Below are positions 1-4,862 of a DNA stretch of 5,121 nt, piece by piece. The number at the start of each line of letters is the position of its first letter. The stretch's first letter is position 1. The translations under genes and the position numbers were made by a program. This DNA comes from Clostridia bacterium (GTDB lineage: Bacteria; UBA6262; WVXT01): NCBI GenBank assembly GCA_030671905.1, contig DAOVHK010000105.1:1-5121 (forward strand), written 5' to 3'. The notes under the pieces are model-generated. The model ran no database searches. It was not told where the DNA came from and saw nothing but the letters and a program-made list of their open reading frames with translations.

Positions 1-855
1 ACGAGAGTCTCAGAGAAAACGTTGCCGGATGCAAAGTGGTTTAACCACCAGGTTCAGTCGATACTCACCGACGCCAGAATAGCCAGGGCAGTAGCCCTTA
101 TTTGCAAAGAGAAAGGGGCGAAGAAAGTCACCATTGTGGCTGGTCCAAATGCCGGACAGGCCCATGCATACTTTCTTGTATATGGCTATACAGATATGGC
201 TAAGAAACTGAATAAAGCAATGGATAAATGGACACACAAGGGTGGTTGGCTTGAACTTTACGATGTCAGCGATTCTGTTGCTGACGGGACATGGAAGTAT
301 TACAAGCCGAAACGTAAAGGTCACCATGGGCTTAACCAATATCCTATGCCCAATAACTGGGTCAATGCGGATGTCAGAATCTCCATTGGAAAGATGAAGA
401 CTCATGATAATCAAGGCGTTAGCTTGACAGTTAAGAACGTGGGGATAGGCATTCCTCCTGCACGGATAGTGGGAGCGATTAAGTTGGGGTTACCACATCA
501 CAAGACGCAATGGGTTATTGCTGATGTTAACTCCATTGCCCCAATAGATTATGCTATCGTTGATGCTATCTGGGCTGTGGAAGGATGGGGAGCCTTTCAG
601 GGCGACCCAATTTCTATGGACTTGGTCATTGCTGGTAAAGACGCCGTGGCTGTTGATGCGACAGGGACCCGGGTTATGGGACTTGACCCATCGCGTTATG
701 GACACATAAGGGCATCTGCAGAGTCTGGACTAGGAACATACAAAGAAAATGAGATTCAAGTAGTTGGCGATTCAATTGAAAGCGTCATGAAACAGTTCAA
801 AACTCCTAAGCCAGTTCAGGTTGGGTTCCACACCACAAAACCTGAAGCCTGGTGA
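1..855 (+). CDS. DUF362 domain protein, 5'-truncated by window edge
   Basis: The frame is open from the first base, giving 284 visible residues ending at TGA 853-855. The TTG at 22 has no ribosome binding site and lies inside the conserved domain, so the true start is upstream of the window. Visible DUF362 (PF04015/COG2006) landmarks, numbered from the first codon, are a GAKK..I.AGP segment, MKTH at 132-135 followed by a TVKN element, VDAIWAVEGWGAFQGDP, GKDAVAVDA at 212-220, and a C-terminal GHI...GLGT. The product is clearly similar to the full-length protein at 2460-3563 over its whole visible length, but has an extra stretch of roughly 15-20 residues rich in W/K/Y/H in the middle. By comparison with that paralog about 115-120 N-terminal residues are missing, so a signal peptide cannot be checked. 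Only one cysteine is visible, so there is no attached ferredoxin domain as in some DUF362 proteins. The biochemical function of the family is not established. The gene ends its transcription unit at the terminator at 906-944. Confidence 0.9.
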   Translation, partial: TRVSEKTLPDAKWFNHQVQSILTDARIARAVALICKEKGAKKVTIVAGPNAGQAHAYFLVYGYTDMAKKLNKAMDKWTHKGGWLELYDVSDSVADGTWKYYKPKRKGHHGLNQYPMPNNWVNADVRISIGKMKTHDNQGVSLTVKNVGIGIPPARIVGAIKLGLPHHKTQWVIADVNSIAPIDYAIVDAIWAVEGWGAFQGDPISMDLVIAGKDAVAVDATGTRVMGLDPSRYGHIRASAESGLGTYKENEIQVVGDSIESVMKQFKTPKPVQVGFHTTKPEAW

Positions 856-864
856 GGCGTTCTG

Positions 865-899
865 ATTTGGAAGTAGTCCAGATAATTTGGATAGTCCAA
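865..899 (+). repeat. Short imperfect tandem repeat in the 3' untranslated region
   Basis: ATTTGGAAGTAGTCCA at 865-880 is followed by ATTTGGATAGTCCA at 885-898, a direct repeat with a 2-nt length difference. Each copy is itself a small dyad: TGGA/TCCA around AGTAG in the first, and TTGGA-TAG-TCCAA (887-899) in the second. It lies between the DUF362 stop codon and the terminator, so it is probably transcribed. It may be a local duplication or a protein/RNA binding site; no function can be assigned. Confidence 0.5.
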
Positions 900-905
900 T
901 GAGTT

Positions 906-944
906 ATCGGGGGATAAGATTTCTTCTTGTCCCCCGATTTTTTT
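906..944 (+). terminator. Strong Rho-independent terminator after the first DUF362 gene
   Basis: ATCGGGGGA (906-914) pairs perfectly with TCCCCCGAT (930-938). The stem continues inward through a T-G wobble (915/929) and AAGA/TCTT (916-919/925-928), giving a 14-bp stem with a 5-nt loop (920-924). It runs directly into seven T (938-944), with another run of seven T at 949-955. This ends the leftward DUF362 transcription unit and separates it from the permease operon. Confidence 0.93.
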
Positions 945-967
945 ATAATTTTTTTATAGTATTTACG

Positions 968-1023
968 TGGAGTGTGAAACGAATTCAGTCCCGTAATTTT
1001 GGTAAGCTTTCGGTTCCACTCCA
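968..1023. repeat. Imperfect inverted repeat (hairpin) upstream of the permease promoter
   Basis: TGGAGTG (968-974) pairs with CACTCCA (1017-1023). After a one-base bulge the pairing continues as GAA/TTC and, past one mismatch, CGAA/TTCG (980-983/1009-1012), leaving a 25-nt loop. It lies between the terminator and the predicted promoter, so it is probably not in either mRNA. It could be an operator-like dyad, the remnant of a small repeat element, or a small RNA structure. No T-run follows, which argues against a second terminator. Confidence 0.55.
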
Positions 1024-1047
1024 ATATATCGAATTGTTGGAATTGGC

Positions 1048-1076
1048 TTGACTTTTTTTAATCAAGTTGATAAAAT
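1048..1076 (+). promoter_or_regulatory. Sigma70-type promoter for the permease operon
   Basis: TTGACT (1048-1053; 5 of 6 to the -35 consensus) and TAAAAT (1071-1076; 5 of 6 to the -10 consensus) are separated by exactly 17 bp. Transcription would start near 1083, leaving a leader of only about a dozen bases before ATG 1095; GGTGA at 1084-1088 could serve as ribosome binding site. An inverted repeat, CTTGACT (1047-1053) against AATCAAG (1060-1066), overlaps the -35 and spacer and could be an operator. The site follows immediately after the upstream terminator, as expected for a new transcription unit. Confidence 0.75.
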
Positions 1077-1094
1077 AAATTTTGGTGATTAATA

Positions 1095-2036
1095 ATGGAA
1101 AGTCTACAAAATTTCTTCATATCCAGTGGGCTCTATAGTGTATGGTCGGTAGCGACCAATATGTTTTTCCGTCTCTGGTACTTCGTCGCCATAGGCATAA
1201 TCATTGGTTCCTTAATTTCTGTTTTCGTTCCCACTCAGAAACTTTCGGAGGCTTGTAATAGAAGAAGAGGTTTAACTGCGATTGTGCTGGCCAGTCTTTT
1301 AGGCGTTATATCTCCCTTGGGTTCATATGCGGTTATTCCCATATTTGCTGTAATGCTTTCTACAGGAGTACCCATAGCTCCGGTTATGTCATTTCTTGTC
1401 GCTTCTCCTCTCATTAATCCTGTTATATTTATTACTACATGGGGCGTTCTGGGTCCAGGCCTGGCTATAGCCAGGCTTTTGTCGGCAATAGTCTTAGGTA
1501 TATTGTGCGGATTAATGTTTCATTATTTGAATAAGAAGAATTTTTTCACTGAACTTGTAAAGAGTAATCCGGGAAAATCGGATAACAACAGGAAAAAAGA
1601 TTTTATTTCTAAGTTAACTCAGACATCTTCGGGGAACAAGTGGCTTGACGCACTCAGATTAATGTATAAAATGGCCAAATACCCGGGAAAATATTTTTTA
1701 ATTTCCATTTTGATTGCCGCACTCGCCAATACTTATATTCCTGCATCGTTTGTAGTAATGACCTTAGGCGCTTCTCGTTTTTCGGTACTCTTGGCAACAG
1801 CAATGAGTATACCTCTCTATGTATGCGGCGGAGGAGCGATTCCCATCATCTATGGGCTGACGAATATGGGAATGAGTCAGGGAGCAGCGTTAGCTTTCTT
1901 CATTGCTGGTCCTGCCACTCGAATCTCACCTATGGTCACTGTAGCCTTTTTAGTAAAGAAAAAAGCCTTTCTTATCTATTTTCTGACTGTCGTAGTTGGC
2001 GGAATTGTTCTTGGTTATCTTTATGGACTTATGTAG
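1095..2036 (+). CDS. DUF318/ArsP_1-family inner-membrane permease
   Basis: A 313-residue polytopic membrane protein with about eight hydrophobic segments in two similar halves joined by a hydrophilic, lysine-rich linker (about 146-200). Each half carries the family signature. The first half reads SPLGSYAVIP (73-82), then a STGVPIAP...FLVASPLINP segment ending at 109. The second reads IPLYVCGGGAIP (239-250), then NMGMSQGAALAFFIAGPATR ending at 276. These match the predicted-permease family COG0701 (PF03773), whose members include ArsP organoarsenical efflux permeases and other metal/metalloid exporters. The substrate here is unknown. Family members commonly have a cysteine motif of CSCG type in the first half. 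Here that site is S-P-L-G-S-Y, so only Cys244 in the second half remains at a signature position. ATG 1095 follows GGTGA at 1084-1088 by six bases. The next gene begins 42 nt after the stop without an intervening terminator, so co-transcription with the lipoprotein and DUF362 genes is likely. Confidence 0.85.
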   Translation: MESLQNFFISSGLYSVWSVATNMFFRLWYFVAIGIIIGSLISVFVPTQKLSEACNRRRGLTAIVLASLLGVISPLGSYAVIPIFAVMLSTGVPIAPVMSFLVASPLINPVIFITTWGVLGPGLAIARLLSAIVLGILCGLMFHYLNKKNFFTELVKSNPGKSDNNRKKDFISKLTQTSSGNKWLDALRLMYKMAKYPGKYFLISILIAALANTYIPASFVVMTLGASRFSVLLATAMSIPLYVCGGGAIPIIYGLTNMGMSQGAALAFFIAGPATRISPMVTVAFLVKKKAFLIYFLTVVVGGIVLGYLYGLM

Positions 2037-2066
2037 TTGGTAAAATGAATCAACTCTTTGATAAGG

Positions 2067-2073
2067 AAGGAGG
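2067..2073 (+). promoter_or_regulatory. Shine-Dalgarno AAGGAGG fixing the start at ATG 2079
   Basis: AAGGAGG lies five bases before ATG 2079. It rules out the in-frame TTG at 2058, which lies upstream of this site and would add seven charged residues before the signal peptide. The 16-base start region 2067-2082 is repeated identically at 2448-2463 before the DUF362 gene. Confidence 0.85.
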
Positions 2074-2078
2074 AAGAG

Positions 2079-2432
2079 ATGAAAAAGAAACTCTTTCTGA
2101 AGACTATCATAATCGTGGGGATGTTGTTGGCTTCGGGCTGTAAGATAACTCCTTCTGGAGGTGGTACGGTTTTCGGTAAAGTAGTTCAGTATGGTTCACG
2201 TAAACCTATGGCAAACACGCAGATTACCGTTTATTCTGCAGAAGGATTGAGGTTAAATACTACCACTGATAATTCTGGAAATTACTCCATAGCGAACATT
2301 CCGCCTGGTTCCTACAAGGTCCGAGCGTACCTTCAGGGTTACCACCTTAATGAAATCGGGGAAGAAATCTACATAGAAAAAGGAAAAAAGAAGGTCGATT
2401 TTGAACTTGTAATCGTGGGAGGAGGCACCTGA
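2079..2432 (+). CDS. Small lipoprotein with one carboxypeptidase-regulatory-like domain
   Basis: The 117-residue product starts with a lipoprotein signal peptide: MKKK, a hydrophobic core to about residue 17, and a lipobox ending A-S-G-C with the lipidated cysteine at 21. After a short Gly-rich linker, almost the whole mature protein is one beta-sandwich domain of the carboxypeptidase regulatory-like/transthyretin-like type (PF13620-like): a GTVFGKV first strand, the hallmark TTTDNSGNYSI (about 64-74), then IPPGSYKV and a final strand, ending in VGGGT. The protein is therefore membrane-anchored and extracytoplasmic. Such domains usually mediate binding or structural roles and have no catalytic residues. 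It is clearly related to the proteins at 3850 and 4229. The gene lies between the permease and the secreted DUF362 gene (27 nt to the latter), suggesting it works with them. Partner and function are unknown. Confidence 0.85.
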   Translation: MKKKLFLKTIIIVGMLLASGCKITPSGGGTVFGKVVQYGSRKPMANTQITVYSAEGLRLNTTTDNSGNYSIANIPPGSYKVRAYLQGYHLNEIGEEIYIEKGKKKVDFELVIVGGGT

Positions 2433-2459
2433 GAATAGGAAGTTTAAAAGGAGGAAGAG

Positions 2460-3563
2460 ATGAGGAAGGTATTATTTCTTCTGATTTTGTTTATTTTCGT
2501 TTTAGCTTCGGTGGCTCAAGCTGGACCGACGGTGGCGATTATTAAATCAAATAATCACGAATTGGTGGGAAAGTCCTGGCAGTTCAAAGACTGGCATATG
2601 CTTCCCCAGGGTCCTCGCTGGGCAAAAGGCAAGTACTGGCATCCCGTCTGGTCGAGGAAGAGTGAACGGGAGATTGAAAAAATGGTTCGTAAGGCAGTCA
2701 AGCTCGTCGGCGGACTTCCTGTTGAAAAAGGGGATGTGGTGTGGATTAAGACGAATGTGGTGGCGAGTTTCAATCTAATTCTGGGGACGGGGAAAACCAG
2801 GAATGAAGAGATACAATGTTATAGCACAGACCCGAGGATAGTTAGAGCAATTGCACTTTTGGCTAAGAGAAGAGGGGCCAAGAAAATCTACATTGCTGCT
2901 GGTCCTCCCGATGCTGATGGAATTGCAAATATGAAGACATACGGTTATGAAGGACTTGCCAGGGAGACAGGAGCTGAACTTTATTGTATAAATTCTGCTC
3001 CCTACAAGTGGTATAAGCCAGAAAGACCTCTTGCTCTCAAAGAATACGCCTTGTCGGTAGTAATGGTTGAGGAAGCGGACAAAATCATTAGCGTTTCACC
3101 GATGAAGACTCATTATCTCACAGGAATTACCGGGACTCTGAAAAACCAGGCGATTGGTTCTGCTCCCAATAGAGTTTACGGAATACCTAAAGTGGGATTG
3201 CCTCATAATCAGATTTCTGAAGTGATTTGTGACATTGTTTCTATAAAGAAGATAGACTTTGCAGTTATTAGTGCAATCTGGGGTTCTGAAGGACACGGAC
3301 CTACAAAGGGTGACCCGGTATCGATGGATTTGGTCATTGTTGGCAGAGACCCTGTGGCAGTCGATGCGGTGGAAACTATGGTAATGGGTTTTAAGCCAGA
3401 AAATTATGGACACATAACACTTGCTGAACAGATGGGCCTGGGCACAATGAAAGATATCAATGTCGTCGGTGACCCGATTAAAAAAGTTATGAAGAAGTTC
3501 AAGCCGGTTCCTAAGGAACTTAGAGCGCCCAATGCATGGGGCCGCATTTCTGGTTGGGATTAG
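2460..3563 (+). CDS. Exported DUF362 domain protein
   Basis: The 367-residue product starts with a Sec signal peptide (MRK, hydrophobic core 4-18, probable signal peptidase I site AQA|G at 19-22), so it should act outside the cytoplasmic membrane. There is no lipobox and no twin-arginine motif. The DUF362 domain (PF04015/COG2006) fills the rest: VVWIKTN (93-99), STDPRIVRAIALL (122-134), GAKKIYIAAGPP (139-150), MKTH (215-218) with TGTLKN (224-229), SAIWGSEGHGPTKGDP (271-286), GRDPVAVDA (295-303) and GHITLA...GLGT to 329. The conserved Lys, Asn, His and Asp residues could form a ligand or metal site, but the family has no proven activity. Three scattered cysteines and no CxxC motif rule out a built-in ferredoxin. 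AAGGAGG at 2448-2454, five bases upstream, fixes ATG 2460. It is a paralog of the gene at 1-855 and probably the last gene of the permease operon. A structured repeat region follows rather than a classic terminator. Confidence 0.9.
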   Translation: MRKVLFLLILFIFVLASVAQAGPTVAIIKSNNHELVGKSWQFKDWHMLPQGPRWAKGKYWHPVWSRKSEREIEKMVRKAVKLVGGLPVEKGDVVWIKTNVVASFNLILGTGKTRNEEIQCYSTDPRIVRAIALLAKRRGAKKIYIAAGPPDADGIANMKTYGYEGLARETGAELYCINSAPYKWYKPERPLALKEYALSVVMVEEADKIISVSPMKTHYLTGITGTLKNQAIGSAPNRVYGIPKVGLPHNQISEVICDIVSIKKIDFAVISAIWGSEGHGPTKGDPVSMDLVIVGRDPVAVDAVETMVMGFKPENYGHITLAEQMGLGTMKDINVVGDPIKKVMKKFKPVPKELRAPNAWGRISGWD

Positions 3564-3572
3564 AGAAGAGAA

Positions 3573-3754
3573 TTAAAAGATAGTCTGTTCATCGCTTGAG
3601 GAATTTTTTTACGCCAAAAAACTTCGGACTCTGCAAGGCGCAAAAATAAACTCCTCCGATAAATCGGAGTCGAACAGATTTTTGCTTTGAAGAAAAAGAA
3701 TCATCCTCGTTTCTTAGCTAAAATTCCAAAAGCTTTTCACAGACTATCTTTTAA
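3573..3754. mobile_element. MITE-like 182-bp element with 35-bp imperfect terminal inverted repeats
   Basis: The outermost 16 bases, TTAAAAGATAGTCTGT (3573-3588), are the exact reverse complement of 3739-3754. Pairing continues inward in register: after a 5x5 mismatch block, GCTT/AAGC (3594-3597/3730-3733), a 2x2 mismatch, then GGAATTTT/AAAATTCC (3600-3607/3720-3727). Inside is a second nested inverted repeat, GCAAAAAT (3640-3647) with ATTTTTGC (3678-3685), enclosing a small hairpin CTCCGA-TAAA-TCGGAG (3654-3669). No open reading frame is seen. Length, terminal repeats and lack of coding capacity fit a miniature inverted-repeat element, and both ends carry TTAA. Flanking target duplications are not clear. 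Alternatively it is a long structured RNA leader or 3' region. Proof needs further copies in the genome. Confidence 0.6.
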
Positions 3755-3772
3755 GTGTAGAAGGCAGGAAGG

Positions 3773-3820
3773 AAAAGATAGTTTGTTCATGCCCGATCCA
3801 AATTTTACAAACTATCTTTT
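3773..3820. repeat. Second, short hairpin of the same repeat family
   Basis: AAAAGATAGTTTGT (3773-3786) and ACAAACTATCTTTT (3807-3820) form a perfect 14-bp stem with a 20-nt loop. The left arm and next four bases match the left end of the 182-bp element (3575-3592) at 17 of 18 positions. The single difference (C to T) is matched by a G-to-A change in the right arm, so pairing is kept. It lies 18 nt after the larger element and ends 29 nt before the lipoprotein start. It could be an internally deleted copy of the same element, or a hairpin acting on the downstream mRNA. With only four terminal T it is a poor Rho-independent terminator. Confidence 0.65.
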
Positions 3821-3849
3821 AGATGTGAACAAAATATGAGGAGGGGAAG

Positions 3850-4224
3850 ATGAAGAGGTGGGTTATTTTTGGAATGGTGCTCCTGGCAGTAGGGCTATTA
3901 ATTTTGGGATGTGAGAAGGCTATAGAAGGAACAGGAGTTTATGGGAAAGTAATTGATAAGGATACTAAGAAGCCCGTTGAAGATGTGACAATAACTCTCA
4001 CTGCGTTAAGACATGTTACGGAAGCCTCTCCTACAATTTGGGCTGTAACTGCAACTACAGATAATTCTGGAGAATATAGTTTGACAGAGCTTGAGCCCGG
4101 CAATTATGCAATCACAGTCACGAAGCCGGGATACTTTGCTTATTGCCTCAGTGAGCTTGTGGTAAAAGAAAAGAAGATGAAGAAACTCAATATTAGATTG
4201 GAAGAGTCTTTCGTGGGAGGGTAA
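3850..4224 (+). CDS. Small lipoprotein with one carboxypeptidase-regulatory-like domain
   Basis: The 124-residue product has a lipoprotein signal peptide with lipobox L-I-L-G-C, lipidated cysteine at 21, preceded by MKR and a hydrophobic core. The mature part is one transthyretin-like domain: GTGVYGKVID, KKPVEDVTITL, the hallmark TTDNSGEYSL, LEPGNYAITVTKPGY, and a lysine-rich last strand, ending in FVGG. Compared with the relatives at 2079 and 4229 it has about ten extra residues in the loop before the TTD motif (around LRHVTEASPTIWAV). GGAGG at 3840-3844 is five bases before ATG 3850. It is the first gene after the structured repeat region, so its promoter should be in 3564-3840, but none is convincing. 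Only 4 nt separate it from the next lipoprotein gene, so the two are probably co-translated. Function unknown; an extracytoplasmic binding or structural role is inferred. Confidence 0.85.
   Translation: MKRWVIFGMVLLAVGLLILGCEKAIEGTGVYGKVIDKDTKKPVEDVTITLTALRHVTEASPTIWAVTATTDNSGEYSLTELEPGNYAITVTKPGYFAYCLSELVVKEKKMKKLNIRLEESFVGG
4215..4221 (+). promoter_or_regulatory. Shine-Dalgarno GGGAGGG favouring GTG 4229 as start
   Basis: GGGAGGG, inside the last codons of the upstream lipoprotein gene, is 7 bases before GTG 4229 but 13 bases before the alternative ATG 4235. The spacing favours the GTG. Both starts leave a workable signal peptide, so the choice changes only two residues. Confidence 0.65.
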
Positions 4225-4228
4225 AGAA

Positions 4229-4585
4229 GTGAAAATGAGGAAATTATTTCTATTGACCATAATTGTAATAGTTGGTTTGTGTCTACTACTGGGATGTGGT
4301 GGTGCCAAAAAAACAGGAGGAACTATTATTGGCAAGGCGAATAATCTCTTCCATGGTGGAGGTGTTGAAGGGGCGAAAGTAATCTTGACTTCAGATGGGT
4401 CAGTTTTTATGACAACTACAGATAGTTCCGGGAATTTCATTTTTTCAGGTCTTTCTCCAGGGACATATTATGTTAAGCTCACTAAAGATGGTTTCTTTGA
4501 TAGAAAAGGAAATGGAATTGAAGTCGAAGAAGGTAAGAAAACCAAGGTTGAAATCGGTATGATAATTGCGTTTGGTGGCACCTGA
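4229..4585 (+). CDS. Small lipoprotein with one carboxypeptidase-regulatory-like domain
   Basis: The 118-residue product starts with GTG. Its signal peptide (MKMRK, hydrophobic core) ends in lipobox L-L-G-C with the lipidated cysteine at 23. A Gly/Lys linker leads to the domain: TGGTIIGKANN, VEGAKVILTSDGS, TTTDSSGNFIFSGL, SPGTYYVKLTKDGFF and a lysine/glutamate-rich strand, ending in IAFGGT. It is the third member of the family in the window and is closer in length and ending (GGT) to the gene at 2079 than to its neighbour at 3850. It follows that neighbour after 4 nt, indicating tandem duplication and translational coupling. The tatA gene begins 28 nt downstream with no terminator between, so read-through into the Tat/hydrogenase genes is likely. 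Role unknown; an anchored extracytoplasmic binding or scaffold protein is inferred. Confidence 0.85.
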   Translation: MKMRKLFLLTIIVIVGLCLLLGCGGAKKTGGTIIGKANNLFHGGGVEGAKVILTSDGSVFMTTTDSSGNFIFSGLSPGTYYVKLTKDGFFDRKGNGIEVEEGKKTKVEIGMIIAFGGT

Positions 4586-4601
4586 AATGGCAAAATAAGG
4601 C

Positions 4602-4607
4602 AGGAGG
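4602..4607 (+). promoter_or_regulatory. Shine-Dalgarno AGGAGG fixing the TTG start of tatA
   Basis: AGGAGG lies six bases before TTG 4614. Starting there gives the typical TatA N-terminus MFGIGMQEL, whereas the next ATG (4629) would begin at MQEL with unsuitable spacing and lose conserved residues. TTG is therefore the likely start. Confidence 0.85.
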
Positions 4608-4613
4608 GATTTT

Positions 4614-4862
4614 TTGTTTGGTATTGGAATGCAGGAATTAGTCATCGTTCTCGTTTTGGTATTGATTCTTTTTGGTCCCCGGAGATTGCCGGAGATTGGC
4701 AGGGCTATAGGAAAGGCTGTGAGAGAACTTAAGAGAACTACGCAGGATTTTCGGGAGGCTGTTGAGCAGGAACCTCCGGAAGAGATAAGGAAGGAAGTAG
4801 AGAAGAAACTGTCTGAAAATATTTCCAGAGAAGAGGATGAAGAAAATAGTAAAAGCGGATAA
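4614..4862 (+). CDS. tatA: Twin-arginine translocase subunit, TatA family
   Basis: The 82-residue product has the full TatA architecture: a short N-terminus MFGIGMQEL, one transmembrane helix (about 9-19), the hinge FGPRRLPEIG (20-29), an amphipathic helix (about 28-50, GRAIGKAVRELKRTTQDF), and a highly charged Glu/Lys-rich tail. TatA subunits oligomerise with TatC (and TatB where present) to move folded, often cofactor-loaded proteins across the membrane. Residue 8 is Glu, as in E. coli TatB, while E. coli TatA has Gln there. The short length and weak tail fit TatA/TatE better than TatB, but a dual-purpose TatA is possible. No tatC is in the window. The gene overlaps the hydrogenase protease gene by 26 nt (4837-4862), implying coupled translation and a hydrogenase as the intended Tat cargo. 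Confidence 0.9.
   Translation: MFGIGMQELVIVLVLVLILFGPRRLPEIGRAIGKAVRELKRTTQDFREAVEQEPPEEIRKEVEKKLSENISREEDEENSKSG

Noticed and set aside
10..414. Open frame on the - strand opposite the first DUF362 gene (also 490-705 and 3096-3413)
   Set aside because: They are antisense to conserved DUF362 coding sequence, have no ribosome binding site or recognisable domain, and the similarity between 490-705 and 3096-3413 is only the mirror of the two paralogous sense genes.
1095..2036. Assignment of the permease as ArsP or as part of a selenocysteine-assisted organometal system
   Set aside because: Family membership alone does not give the substrate, the first-half cysteine motif is missing, and no arsenic-resistance, selenoprotein or organomercurial-lyase genes are in the window.
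1823..2143. Open frame on the + strand overlapping the permease and lipoprotein genes
   Set aside because: It overlaps the end of the permease and the start of the lipoprotein gene in another frame and its protein is Ser/Trp/Arg-rich with no domain; both real genes have better starts and recognisable products.
2460..2525. Tat signal peptide on the exported DUF362 protein, linking it to tatA
   Set aside because: The N-terminus has a single Arg-Lys pair at residues 2-3 without the S/T-R-R-x-F-L-K context and a strongly hydrophobic core; it is an ordinary Sec signal.
3654..3680. tRNA-like T-arm sequence (GTTCGACTCC on the - strand)
   Set aside because: The flanking bases do not form a T-stem, and no acceptor, D or anticodon arms or CCA end are present; it is part of the nested hairpin of the repeat element.
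3573..3820. CRISPR array
   Set aside because: There are four copies of a short motif, but they alternate in orientation with very uneven spacing (about 150, 20 and 20 nt), which fits inverted repeats, not direct repeats with equal spacers.
3784..3840. Promoter directly upstream of the lipoprotein gene at 3850 (TTTACA at 3804-3809 as a -35)
   Set aside because: No acceptable -10 hexamer lies 16-18 bp downstream, and other combinations are equally poor; the promoter for this operon could not be identified.
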